From: Clostridia bacterium
GTDB lineage: Bacteria; Bacillota; Clostridia; Oscillospirales; CAG-272
DNA: 11,480 bases
Assembly: GCA_024404435.1 (NCBI GenBank)
Contig: JAKSPW010000027.1
Coordinates: 1-11,480, forward strand
Direction: 5' to 3'
The stretch's first letter is position 1, and each line of letters opens with the position of its first letter. The position numbers were made by a program, and so were the translations under genes. The notes under the pieces were generated by a model, which saw only the letters and a list, made by a program, of their open reading frames with translations, searched no databases and was not told the origin of the DNA. This document shows, piece after piece, positions 1-5,843 of the stretch.

Positions 1-24
1 AAATATTTTCTGTATTTACTTGAA

Positions 25-53
25 ATTTTATCACTAAAAATCTATCTTGTCAA
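25..53 (-). promoter_or_regulatory. Outward-facing sigma-A-type promoter for a gene left of the window
   Basis: Read on the minus strand there is a -35 TTGACA (plus 48-53), a 17-base spacer and a -10 TAAAAT (plus 25-30) preceded by TGA, an extended -10. Transcription would start near position 18 and run out of the left edge. It lies just past the terminator hairpin at 82-108, so it should be independent of the tRNA transcript. The gene it serves is not in view. Confidence 0.6.
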
Positions 54-65
54 TACGGGACGGAA

Positions 66-125
66 GTTTTTCCTGCGAAACAAAAAAAGCACCCGAATGG
101 GTGCTTTTATTTCGCAGGGAGTGGG
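66..125. repeat. Direct repeat copy A: tRNA-Ser 3' end plus terminator
   Basis: This 60-base stretch matches 283-342 almost base for base, 217 bp away. The differences are in the T/A runs before CCTGCGAAAC, the length of the A-tract and one base in the T-rich arm (TTTTATTTCG against TTTTGTTTCG). On the minus strand it contains the last bases of the tRNA-Ser acceptor and T-stem (CCCACTCCCTGC, plus 114-125) followed by the terminator hairpin. The similarity stops where the T-loop would continue, so it is a fragment of a tRNA gene end. It could be a remnant of a tandem tRNA duplication or an attachment-site-like scar. Confidence 0.75.
82..108 (-). terminator. Rho-independent terminator hairpin (duplicate copy)
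   Basis: Stem AAAAGCACCC / GGGTGCTTTT with a GAAT loop, flanked by a seven-base A-tract that becomes a U-run on the minus strand. It is nearly identical to the hairpin directly after the tRNA-Ser gene. The A and T tracts on both sides mean it could work in either direction. Confidence 0.7.
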
Positions 126-282
126 CGAAAGACTGTGATTTCCGTGCCCGCCGAAACTCGTTTCGGCGCTGTCGGACGTTTTTGAAGCCGAAATTCCAAG
201 CGAGTGCGGCGCATCCTCCTCAAAACAGTCCGCAGGACTGTTTTGCCCGCCGCTGCGCGTTGCGGTCGGAGGTTCGAATCCC
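126..282. other. Hairpin-rich non-coding spacer between the two terminator repeats
   Basis: There is no credible gene here. The spacer holds an 8-bp perfect hairpin CGCCGAAA-ctcg-TTTCGGCG (149-168), an 11-bp perfect hairpin (221-245, listed separately) and GGTTCGAATCCC (271-282), which matches the T-loop of a tRNA reading on the plus strand. GCAGGA (232-237) and TCCTGC (289-294) could pair like an acceptor stem around that T-loop, but the 63-nt span is too short and lacks a recognisable D-arm. I read it as decayed tRNA-related sequence, not a functional tRNA. Confidence 0.4.
221..245. terminator. Bidirectional terminator-like hairpin
   Basis: Perfect 11-bp inverted repeat CAAAACAGTCC / GGACTGTTTTG around a GCA loop. 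The AAAA and TTTT runs lie inside the stem, so it could end transcription in either direction, although no long U-tract follows. It is downstream of the tRNA-Ser terminator on the minus strand and may be a back-up or the relic of another tRNA unit. Confidence 0.45.
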
Positions 283-342
283 GTTTTATCCTGCGAAACA
301 AAAAAGCACCCGAATGGGTGCTTTTGTTTCGCAGGGAGTGGG
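283..342. repeat. Direct repeat copy B: overlaps the functional tRNA-Ser 3' end and its terminator
   Basis: Partner of 66-125. This copy contains the real tRNA 3' end (331-342) and terminator, so it is probably the source. It is also the core of a long imperfect inverted repeat spanning 271-351. The left arm GGTTCGAATCCC...CCTGCGAAACAAAA mirrors the tRNA T-arm and 3' end on the right, centred on the terminator loop near 313. Confidence 0.75.
300..325 (-). terminator. Terminator of tRNA-Ser
   Basis: Stem AAAAGCACCC / GGGTGCTTTT with a GAAT loop and a six-base A-tract (U-run on the minus strand), starting a few bases after the tRNA 3' end. Its placement fits the end of the tRNA transcript. Confidence 0.8.
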
Positions 343-415
343 ATTCGAACCCACGTGGGTTTAAGCCCAAACGGTTTTCAAGACCGCCTCGTTATGACCG
401 CTTCGATATCCCTGC
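330..415 (-). tRNA. tRNA-Ser (anticodon UGA)
   Basis: Decodes UCA and other UCN serine codons. On the minus strand the acceptor GCAGGGA pairs perfectly with TCCCTGC. The D-stem is TCG/CGA, the anticodon stem GCGGT/ACCGT encloses CTTGAAA (anticodon TGA, plus 378-380), a long variable arm has a TGGG/CCCA stem typical of class II tRNAs, and the T-arm is GTGGG-TTCGAAT-CCCAC. The discriminator base is G, as expected for serine, giving 86 nt. CCA is not encoded and must be added by tRNA nucleotidyltransferase. A terminator follows directly. No promoter is obvious immediately upstream; the best one lies about 255 bp away at 671-699, with partial copies of this tRNA in between. Confidence 0.95.
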
Positions 416-584
416 GTGTCGTTATTAAATTTTAGTATTTCGGGACTCGTCAGCCAAAACCGGATGCGAGCCCTTCCGAAAATATACTCGCGCCGTTCGC
501 CTCGGTACACTCGGCTCCGCCGCTCGTTATTTTCGTGAAACGCTTCGCAAAAACCACCCACCGGGAGGTTTTTACTCGCTCACC
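416..584. other. Non-coding spacer upstream of tRNA-Ser
   Basis: No credible gene. The part next to the tRNA (416-446) shares GTGTCGTTAT and a TCGGGA block with 622-635, showing that the duplication of the tRNA 5' region included some upstream DNA. The GC-rich part around 490-530 has several short CTCGG/CCGAG-type repeats, but I cannot assign them a role. Confidence 0.4.
549..573 (-). terminator. Terminator-like hairpin after a truncated tRNA-Ser 5' copy
   Basis: Inverted repeat AAAAACCACCC / GGGAGGTTTTT with an ACC loop and one A-A mismatch. On the minus strand it ends in a run of Us. It lies 12 bases beyond the broken tRNA 5' copy at 585-613, so it sits between the distal promoter (671-699) and the intact tRNA. 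It would stop at least part of the transcription heading to the tRNA. Confidence 0.5.
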
Positions 585-613
585 CGTTATGACCGCTTCG
601 ATATCCCTGCGTG
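585..613 (-). repeat. Truncated tRNA-Ser copy: 5' third only
   Basis: These 29 bases are identical to 390-418, covering the tRNA 5' flank, acceptor 5' strand, D-arm and base 25 or so. Identity stops before the anticodon stem, so it cannot make a tRNA. It is probably the remnant of a tandem tRNA duplication whose 3' two thirds were lost or replaced. Confidence 0.8.
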
Positions 614-640
614 CGGTTAATGTGTCGTTATCTCGGGAAT

Positions 641-656
641 GCTTCGATATCCCTGC
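641..656 (-). repeat. Second, shorter tRNA-Ser 5' fragment
   Basis: GCTTCGATATCCCTGC is identical to plus positions 400-415, the first 16 bases of tRNA-Ser (acceptor 5' strand through early D-arm). It lies 15 bp inside the consensus minus-strand promoter, where a genuine tRNA 5' end would be expected. Confidence 0.75.
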
Positions 657-670
657 ACGAACGCTTTTGT

Positions 671-699
671 ATTATACTACATCATTTCTTCTTTGTCAA
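671..699 (-). promoter_or_regulatory. Consensus minus-strand promoter of the tRNA locus
   Basis: On the minus strand: TTGACA (plus 694-699), a 17-base spacer and TATAAT (plus 671-676), matching the sigma-70/sigma-A consensus exactly. Predicted start is near 664, just before the tRNA-Ser 5' fragment at 641-656. This looks like a strong stable-RNA promoter that once directly preceded a tRNA-Ser. Today its transcript would cross two tRNA 5' fragments and a hairpin before reaching the intact gene. Confidence 0.75.
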
Positions 700-730
700 G
701 GGTGCTTTTTCCGTTTTTATATCAAAGTAA

Positions 731-772
731 ACTCGGTTTCGATGCGAAAAAATACAATAGTGGACACCGAGT
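731..772. repeat. Inverted repeat upstream of lipoprotein gene 1
   Basis: ACTCGGT (731-737) and ACCGAGT (766-772) are exact reverse complements separated by 28 bases. They lie 36-77 bp upstream of the AT-rich -10 region of gene 1, where an activator or repressor could bind. The arms are short, so it may be chance. Confidence 0.25.
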
Positions 773-807
773 CTACCAAAGTGGAAGAATATAAAAGGAA
801 ATGTACT

Positions 808-839
808 TATAATATATATAATCGGTGACGTTCAGTCAC
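808..839 (+). promoter_or_regulatory. Probable promoter region of lipoprotein gene 1
   Basis: Two overlapping TATAAT boxes occur at 808-813 and 817-822. Neither has a good -35 at 17 bp nor the TGn extension seen for genes 2-5. A small inverted repeat GTGAC-gttca-GTCAC (825-839) would cover the start site of the second box. A weak -35 with a symmetrical site at the start suggests regulation by an activator or repressor, but this is inference. Confidence 0.4.
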
Positions 840-865
840 AAATTTATCGATACGGAGAATGCAAT

Positions 866-2386
866 ATGACAAAACGAATCATATCATTCATTCTTGCCGC
901 GATACTCATGATCACCGCGCTTGTCTCGTGCGGCAGCACCGAAGACGGAAAGCCCGCGGAGACCGGCACCGGCAAGGATACACAGAAGACCGACGTTGAT
1001 CCCGAGAAGCTTGAGATCGAAAACTACGTCGATGAACTCGCGGCAGGCGTTCACTTTGAAGGCGAGAAGTTTACCTACATCGCCAGACAGTACACCGAAA
1101 ACCCCATTTACATCAACGCTCCCGTAGAGGAAGCCATCACCGGCAGCCTCATCAGCGACGCGCTTTACTCAAGGCAGGTAGCCCTTGAAGAGAAGTTCGG
1201 AATCGACTTTGAAAACGTCCTCACGGAAGACGGAGAGCATACTCAGCAGCAGGTAATCGCAGAGGTCATGGCAGGCGGCGACGCATACGACCTTGTTCAG
1301 GGTAATATGTGGACCTGCGGTCAGTACCTGATGATTCAGCACGCAATCAGAAGAGTCGACGACCTTTCCTACGTTGACATCACCCGTGACTGGTGGCTCA
1401 AGAGTCTCGAAGAGTCATACACCCTCAGCGGCAAGCTCTACTTCCTCACGGGCCCGATCGTTTCCCAGCACTTCCTCGATACGGCCTGCGTTCTGTTCAA
1501 CAAGACGGTCGCCGAGAACTACGGCGTGCCGAATCTCTATGACATAGTTGAAGCACAGGAGTGGACCGTTGACAAAATGTTCGAGGTCGCCTCTGTTATC
1601 CCGGAGAACATGAACGGTGTGAGCGGCGATTACCGCTACGGCTTTGACAGCACGAGCGGCGTGGACTTCATGTACGGCGCGGGCTTCAAGGTCCTCTCCA
1701 CCGATGAAAACGGTGACCCGTACGTTGAGTCGGCTCTTCCGGTCGCTCTTTCCGACTTCTGCGACAAGATGTCGGGCGTTCTCGGCGACGACACACAGGC
1801 CGGCACTGCACGCTACATCGGCGGACAGAACGAGGATCCCGAGAAGAAACTCGGAGTCAAGGAACCGGTCGAGCTTTTCCTCAAGGACAGAACTCTTTTC
1901 TGGTTCGATAAGATCCGCAGTGCTGCAGATCTCAGAGAATTCGACACCGTGTTCGGCATCGTTCCGACACCGAAGCGTGACCTTAATCAGGCAGACTACC
2001 GCAGCAATGCGGAGAGCGCCGGCACCTGCGTCTATATTCCGAAGACCGTCCGCAACGTCGAGCTCGTTGACGTGATCACCGAGGCGATGGCTGCACTCTC
2101 GGAAGAGTACGTAAAGCCTGCTTTCGTTGAAAAGATCCTTAAGGGCAGAAGCACCGACGACATTGAGTCGAGACACATGATCGACATCATCTTCGACTCG
2201 AGAGTCAACGACCTCATCACGGTCTTCTCCGGCGGCGACATGAACACCATGGGCGACTTCATGACGCTCCTCGATACCGCGATCAAGTATTCGAGCGACG
2301 GGCTTGCATCGGCATACGTTCCGAACGCGAAGATCACCAACAGAAAGATCAAGTCGATGCTAACGAGCATCAACAAAGAAGAATAA
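866..2386 (+). CDS. Lipoprotein 1 of 5: extracellular solute-binding protein, family-1-like
   Basis: 506 residues. A basic N-terminus and hydrophobic core end in lipobox LVSC with Cys22 as the likely lipid anchor, then a charged linker to about residue 50. The mature part carries the array's shared motifs: YDLVQG 141-146, DWWLKSLEE 175-183, KLYFLTGPI 190-198, FNKTVAENYG 211-220, EWTVDKMFEVASVIP 232-246, FGIVPTPKRD 363-372, LKGRSTDDIESR 425-436 and FSGGDMN 454-460. This order (bound-state hinge segments, a 'legal' ligand cleft block, then a C-terminal helix block) is that of clostridial ABC-transporter substrate-binding proteins, so it should sit outside the membrane and pass a solute, perhaps a sugar, to a permease. 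No permease is nearby and the ligand is unknown. Start: GGAG at 854-857, 8 bases before ATG. It differs from its paralogues in the 347-353 segment (FDKIRSA). Confidence 0.8.
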   Translation: MTKRIISFILAAILMITALVSCGSTEDGKPAETGTGKDTQKTDVDPEKLEIENYVDELAAGVHFEGEKFTYIARQYTENPIYINAPVEEAITGSLISDALYSRQVALEEKFGIDFENVLTEDGEHTQQQVIAEVMAGGDAYDLVQGNMWTCGQYLMIQHAIRRVDDLSYVDITRDWWLKSLEESYTLSGKLYFLTGPIVSQHFLDTACVLFNKTVAENYGVPNLYDIVEAQEWTVDKMFEVASVIPENMNGVSGDYRYGFDSTSGVDFMYGAGFKVLSTDENGDPYVESALPVALSDFCDKMSGVLGDDTQAGTARYIGGQNEDPEKKLGVKEPVELFLKDRTLFWFDKIRSAADLREFDTVFGIVPTPKRDLNQADYRSNAESAGTCVYIPKTVRNVELVDVITEAMAALSEEYVKPAFVEKILKGRSTDDIESRHMIDIIFDSRVNDLITVFSGGDMNTMGDFMTLLDTAIKYSSDGLASAYVPNAKITNRKIKSMLTSINKEE

Positions 2387-2390
2387 CTCC

Positions 2391-2419
2391 AAAAGGCTTC
2401 GGGATTCCGAAGCCTTTTT
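2391..2419 (+). terminator. Terminator of lipoprotein gene 1
   Basis: Stem AAGGCTTCGG / CCGAAGCCTT with a short loop, followed by a T-run, beginning 5 bases after the TAA stop. It shares the AAGGCT start with the next terminators in the array. Confidence 0.85.
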
Positions 2420-2494
2420 CGTTGATCGGGCGGGGAAAAGGATCAGATTTAAAGACAGTTGTACAAAATTTTTTCTCTGTGCACTCTTTTTATG

Positions 2495-2523
2495 TTGAAA
2501 AAAACGAAAATCTATGGTATACT
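2495..2523 (+). promoter_or_regulatory. Promoter of lipoprotein gene 2
   Basis: TTGAAA (2495-2500), 17-base spacer, TATACT (2518-2523) with TGG directly upstream (extended -10). Predicted leader is about 33 nt to the ATG at 2563, with ribosome binding site GAAAGGA (2548-2554). Confidence 0.75.
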
Positions 2524-2562
2524 CTCTTTGCAGACCTTTATTAACACGAAAGGACCGAACCG

Positions 2563-4074
2563 ATGAAAACAAGAATCATCTCCTTATTACTTGCGCTGAT
2601 TCTCTGCGCTGCCGCTCTTGTTTCCTGCGGAGGAAGCGATGACAAAGCAAACGGAGGCAAAGAGGAAAACGTAAAGACGGAAACGAAAGCTCCCGTCGAC
2701 CGGGACCCCGAGGCTGCCAAGATCGAAGAATACGTGGACGATCTTGCCGGATCCGTAAATTATGACGGAATGACTTTCAATTATCTCGTATATGAAGCAA
2801 GCAACGACAATCCCACCGAGGAAGAGATCACCGGAGAACTTCTGAGCGACTCCGTTTACATGAGGCAGGTGGCTCTTGAAGAAAAATTCGGCATCGATTT
2901 TGTGAACGTCCCGGGCAAAAACGGTGAAGAAGTCCAGAACATGGTCACCCGTGAGGTAATGTCGGGCGGAAGCGGATACGACCTCGTTCACGGTTGGATG
3001 ACGACTGTCGGACAGCCGCTCATGCTCAACGGCGCGATCATGTCCGTCAACGACTTTTCCGTCCTCGACATCTCGCACGACTGGTGGCTGAAGTCTCTTG
3101 AGGAAAGATATACGATATGCGGTAAGCTTTACTTCCTCTCGGGCCCGATCATTACCGCGCATTATACCGACGGAACGTGCATGCTGTTCAATAAGACAGT
3201 TGCCGAAAACTATCACATGCCTAACCTGTATCAGATAGTTGACGACGGAGACTGGACGATCGACAAGATGTTTGAGGTCGCGTCCGTCATTCCCCCGAAC
3301 CTCGACGGCTCGGGAACTTACCGTTATATATCCGGAGGAGATACAGGAATCGATCTGTTCTACTCCTCGGGCTTCAGACTCGTCGAAACAGACGAAAACG
3401 GCGAGCTCTTCATGCAGGACACGCTCCCGAAGGATCTTTCCGACTTTGCCGACAAGATGTCGAAGGTGCTCGGCGACGACACCCAGACCGTTATGCTTAA
3501 GAGCATAAAAGGCACCAGTGAAACGGCAGAAGGAAAATACGGAGTGTCCGATCTGTTCACGCTGTTCGAGAACAATCAGGTATTCCTGAGCTTCGACAGC
3601 ATGGGCGGAGTGGCGTCTGCAAGAGAGTACGACGTTGACTTCGGCGTTATCCCGGCTCCGAAGCGCAACGAATTACAGAAGGATTATCTCGCATCCGGCA
3701 ACGGTGCAGGCTGGGCGGTTTACATCCCGAAGACGATCCGCGACCGTGAGTTTGCCGACGTTATCATCGAGTCGATGGCAGCTCTTTCCAAGGAATATAT
3801 GCAGCCGGCATACATTGAGAAGATGCTGAAGGGCAGAAGCGCGGAAGACGTTGAGTCGAGAAGAATGATCGACATCATTTTTGCAGCCCGCGTCAACGAC
3901 CTCGTCGACATTTTCTCCGGCGGAGACATGAACACCGCAGGTGACCTTCCCAACCTCATCGACGATTCGATCAAGCTCGACAGCACGGGATTTGCTTCCA
4001 GCTACCGCGCACTCGCAAAGCTCACGAACCGTAAGATCGATCAGATGATGAAGCAGGTCGACCGCGACAGCTGA
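2563..4074 (+). CDS. Lipoprotein 2 of 5: extracellular solute-binding protein, family-1-like
   Basis: 503 residues with lipobox LVSC (Cys22) and a Lys/Glu/Asp-rich linker to about residue 48. Shared blocks: YDLVHG 139-144, DWWLKSLEE 173-181, KLYFLSGPI 188-196, FNKTVAENYH 209-218, DWTIDKMFEVASVIP 230-244, FGVIPAPKRN 360-369, LKGRSAEDVESR 422-433 and FSGGDMN 451-457. The presumed ligand-side segments differ from gene 1: ITAHYTD (197-203) replaces VSQHFLD, and FDSMGG (344-349) replaces FDKIRS. That points to a related but different ligand, which is inference. Start: AAAGGA 8 bases before ATG, with its own promoter and terminator. Predicted to be tethered outside the membrane as a transporter receptor; no transporter subunits are nearby. 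Confidence 0.8.
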   Translation: MKTRIISLLLALILCAAALVSCGGSDDKANGGKEENVKTETKAPVDRDPEAAKIEEYVDDLAGSVNYDGMTFNYLVYEASNDNPTEEEITGELLSDSVYMRQVALEEKFGIDFVNVPGKNGEEVQNMVTREVMSGGSGYDLVHGWMTTVGQPLMLNGAIMSVNDFSVLDISHDWWLKSLEERYTICGKLYFLSGPIITAHYTDGTCMLFNKTVAENYHMPNLYQIVDDGDWTIDKMFEVASVIPPNLDGSGTYRYISGGDTGIDLFYSSGFRLVETDENGELFMQDTLPKDLSDFADKMSKVLGDDTQTVMLKSIKGTSETAEGKYGVSDLFTLFENNQVFLSFDSMGGVASAREYDVDFGVIPAPKRNELQKDYLASGNGAGWAVYIPKTIRDREFADVIIESMAALSKEYMQPAYIEKMLKGRSAEDVESRRMIDIIFAARVNDLVDIFSGGDMNTAGDLPNLIDDSIKLDSTGFASSYRALAKLTNRKIDQMMKQVDRDS

Positions 4075-4097
4075 AACTGAATTTATTGTTAATAAAA

Positions 4098-4121
4098 TGG
4101 CTGAAATTTTTCAGCCTTTTT
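4098..4121 (+). terminator. Terminator of lipoprotein gene 2
   Basis: Stem GGCTGAA / TTCAGCC with an AT-rich loop and TTTTT tail, about 24 bases after the TGA stop. It ends only 12 bases before the -35 of the next promoter. Confidence 0.85.
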
Positions 4122-4133
4122 ATTTGTTTTTTA

Positions 4134-4162
4134 TTGAAAAATCAGACGCGATATGCTATAAT
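4134..4162 (+). promoter_or_regulatory. Promoter of lipoprotein gene 3
   Basis: TTGAAA (4134-4139), 17-base spacer, TATAAT (4157-4162) with TGC immediately upstream (extended -10). This is close to consensus and predicts strong expression with a leader of about 43 nt. Confidence 0.8.
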
Positions 4163-4211
4163 GCCATTACGGAGATCCAATTTTTAACCGAAAGGGAAAT
4201 GGGTACATTCA

Positions 4212-5720
4212 ATGAAAAAGAGAATTTTTTGCCTTCTCCTCGTTCTTGTATTCGTTCTGACGTCTTTTGTCGCATGCGGCAGCGACGCCGAAAAGGAAGA
4301 CAAGGCTGAGACGGGAGAGACGGCAGGCACCGAAACAGGGGAGGCAACGGAAAACGAATATGCCGAAATAGAAGAATGCGTCGACGATCTCGCGGAAAAC
4401 GTGACCTACGACGGCGAGACCTTCACTTATATCGGATTCGGATACGACTTCCCCACGGAAGAAGCGATCACAGGTGAGCTCTACAACGACGCATCGTATC
4501 AGAGAGAACTTGCCCTCGAAGACAAGTTCGGTATCGACTTCGTTTACGAAACCACTGAACACGGCGACGTCACGACCGAAATGGTCGAGCGTGACGTCAT
4601 GGCGGGCAGCGCATCCTACGACCTTGTCAAGGGATACATGCTTGTCACCGGTCAGGCTCTTATGTCCAAGGGCTGTCTGATGGACGTGTCGAACTTCCAG
4701 ACGCTCGACCTTTCCGCCGACTGGTGGATGGATTCTCTTGAAGAGACGTACGCCATCAACGATAAGCTTTACTTCCTGACGGGCTCCATCGTCGGAAACC
4801 ACTTCCTCGATTCCGCCTGCATGGTATTCAGTAAGCAGGTTGCCGAGAACTACGGCATTACCGGCATCTACGACATAGTAGACGCAGGAGACTGGACGAT
4901 CGACAAGATGATCGAGGTCGCCTCCGTCATCCCGACGAATACAGACGGCTCCGGCACGTGGCGTTACGGAATGGCTCCTTCCCGTCACGTAGGTTCCGAC
5001 CTGCTCTTCGCGTCCGGTCTTTCGATCACGCAGCGTGACGAGAACGGCGACATCTTCATTCCGGAAGCACTTCCGAAGGAACTTTCCGACTTTGCCGACA
5101 GAATGAGCGCATTCCTCGGCGACGACACGCAGAACTGCTGCATGAGAGACACCAGATCCGGAAGAGAAAACTGTGAAGAAAAGTACGGTTACGACTCGAT
5201 CGACGCTATGTTCGAGGACGACAAGATCCTCTTCATGTTCACGTCTGCCGAGCTTGTTACAAACCTCAGAACTCTTGACGTTGAATTCGGCGTCATCCCC
5301 GAGCCGAAGAAAGACGAGACGCAGGCTGATTACATCTCTTACGGCGACGGTGCCGGCTGGTGCGTATACGTACCGAAGGTCGTCCGCGACGTAGAATTCG
5401 TCGACACGGTCACGGAAGCTATGGCTGCTCTCTCCGACGAATACATCAAGCCCGCATACCTCGATAAGATGCTGAAGGGCAGAAGCACAGACGACGTTGA
5501 GTCGAGAAAATACATCGACATGGTCTTCAACGCACGCGTCAACGACCTGCTCGACGTTTACGGCGGCGGAAACCGCTCCGACCACGGTGAACTCGTAGAC
5601 CTCATCGACATGTCGATCGAGAACGACAGCTCGGGACTTGCATCCGGCTATATCCCGATCGCAAAGATCACGAACAGAGGCATCAGGTCTCTGATGAAGC
5701 AGATCGACCGCGACGAATGA
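4212..5720 (+). CDS. Lipoprotein 3 of 5: extracellular solute-binding protein, family-1-like
   Basis: 502 residues; lipobox FVAC (Cys22), then an acidic Glu/Thr/Gly-rich linker to about 48. Motifs: YDLVKG 136-141, DWWMDSLEE 170-178, KLYFLTGSI 185-193, FSKQVAENYG 206-215, DWTIDKMIEVASVIP 227-241, FGVIPEPKKD 359-368, LKGRSTDDVESR 421-432, and YGGGNRS 450-456 in place of FSGGDMN. It aligns with gene 4 without a gap; my hand count gives about 339 of 502 identical residues, so the two are the most recent duplicates. Both carry the longer 252-262 loop and FMF-S-EL at 341-347, unlike genes 1, 2 and 5. The start is fixed by the signal peptide; the ribosome site AAAGGGA is 14 bases away, longer than for its neighbours. 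Extra cysteines at 309, 310 and 321 are peculiar to this copy. Confidence 0.8.
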   Translation: MKKRIFCLLLVLVFVLTSFVACGSDAEKEDKAETGETAGTETGEATENEYAEIEECVDDLAENVTYDGETFTYIGFGYDFPTEEAITGELYNDASYQRELALEDKFGIDFVYETTEHGDVTTEMVERDVMAGSASYDLVKGYMLVTGQALMSKGCLMDVSNFQTLDLSADWWMDSLEETYAINDKLYFLTGSIVGNHFLDSACMVFSKQVAENYGITGIYDIVDAGDWTIDKMIEVASVIPTNTDGSGTWRYGMAPSRHVGSDLLFASGLSITQRDENGDIFIPEALPKELSDFADRMSAFLGDDTQNCCMRDTRSGRENCEEKYGYDSIDAMFEDDKILFMFTSAELVTNLRTLDVEFGVIPEPKKDETQADYISYGDGAGWCVYVPKVVRDVEFVDTVTEAMAALSDEYIKPAYLDKMLKGRSTDDVESRKYIDMVFNARVNDLLDVYGGGNRSDHGELVDLIDMSIENDSSGLASGYIPIAKITNRGIRSLMKQIDRDE

Positions 5721-5731
5721 TTCAAAAACGG

Positions 5732-5757
5732 AAAAGGCTGATTTTTCAGCCTTTTTC
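5732..5757 (+). terminator. Terminator of lipoprotein gene 3
   Basis: Stem AAAAGGCTGA / TCAGCCTTTTT with a TTTT-type loop and a long pyrimidine tail, 12 bases after the TGA stop. Nearly the same stem as the terminator of gene 2. Confidence 0.88.
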
Positions 5758-5767
5758 TTTTTTTCGG

Positions 5768-5796
5768 TTGAAAATGTTCCGGCAATATGATATAAT
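5768..5796 (+). promoter_or_regulatory. Promoter of lipoprotein gene 4
   Basis: TTGAAA (5768-5773), 17-base spacer, TATAAT (5791-5796) with TGA directly upstream. Same design as the promoter of gene 3. Predicted leader about 41 nt, with AAAGGA 8 bases before the ATG. Confidence 0.8.
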
Positions 5797-5843
5797 TCCG
5801 TTGTGGTACAAAATCATTCTGACAAAACGGAAAGGAAACGATA

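Noticed and set aside
66..342. A complete mobile element bounded by the 60-base direct repeats
   Set aside because: The spacer is only 157 bp with no integrase, transposase or coding content; at most it is a scar.
47..428. Short open frames giving peptides such as GVGFEPTWV and WDSNPRGF
   Set aside because: These are well-known artefacts of translating tRNA genes and flanks; the stretch encodes tRNA-Ser on the minus strand and terminators.
390..656. Repeated GCTTCGATATCCCTGC units as a possible CRISPR array
   Set aside because: The copies differ in length, the spacing is irregular, and all are explained as pieces of the tRNA-Ser 5' end.
535..828. 97-codon plus-strand open frame before lipoprotein 1
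   Set aside because: It runs through tRNA fragments and the minus-strand promoter, has no ribosome site and no coding character.
4209..5585. Long antisense open frame (458 codons) opposite lipoprotein 3
   Set aside because: It is a shadow of the strong codon bias of the sense gene. Similar antisense frames occur opposite the paralogues, it has no ribosome site, and the sense protein has clear family motifs and a signal peptide.
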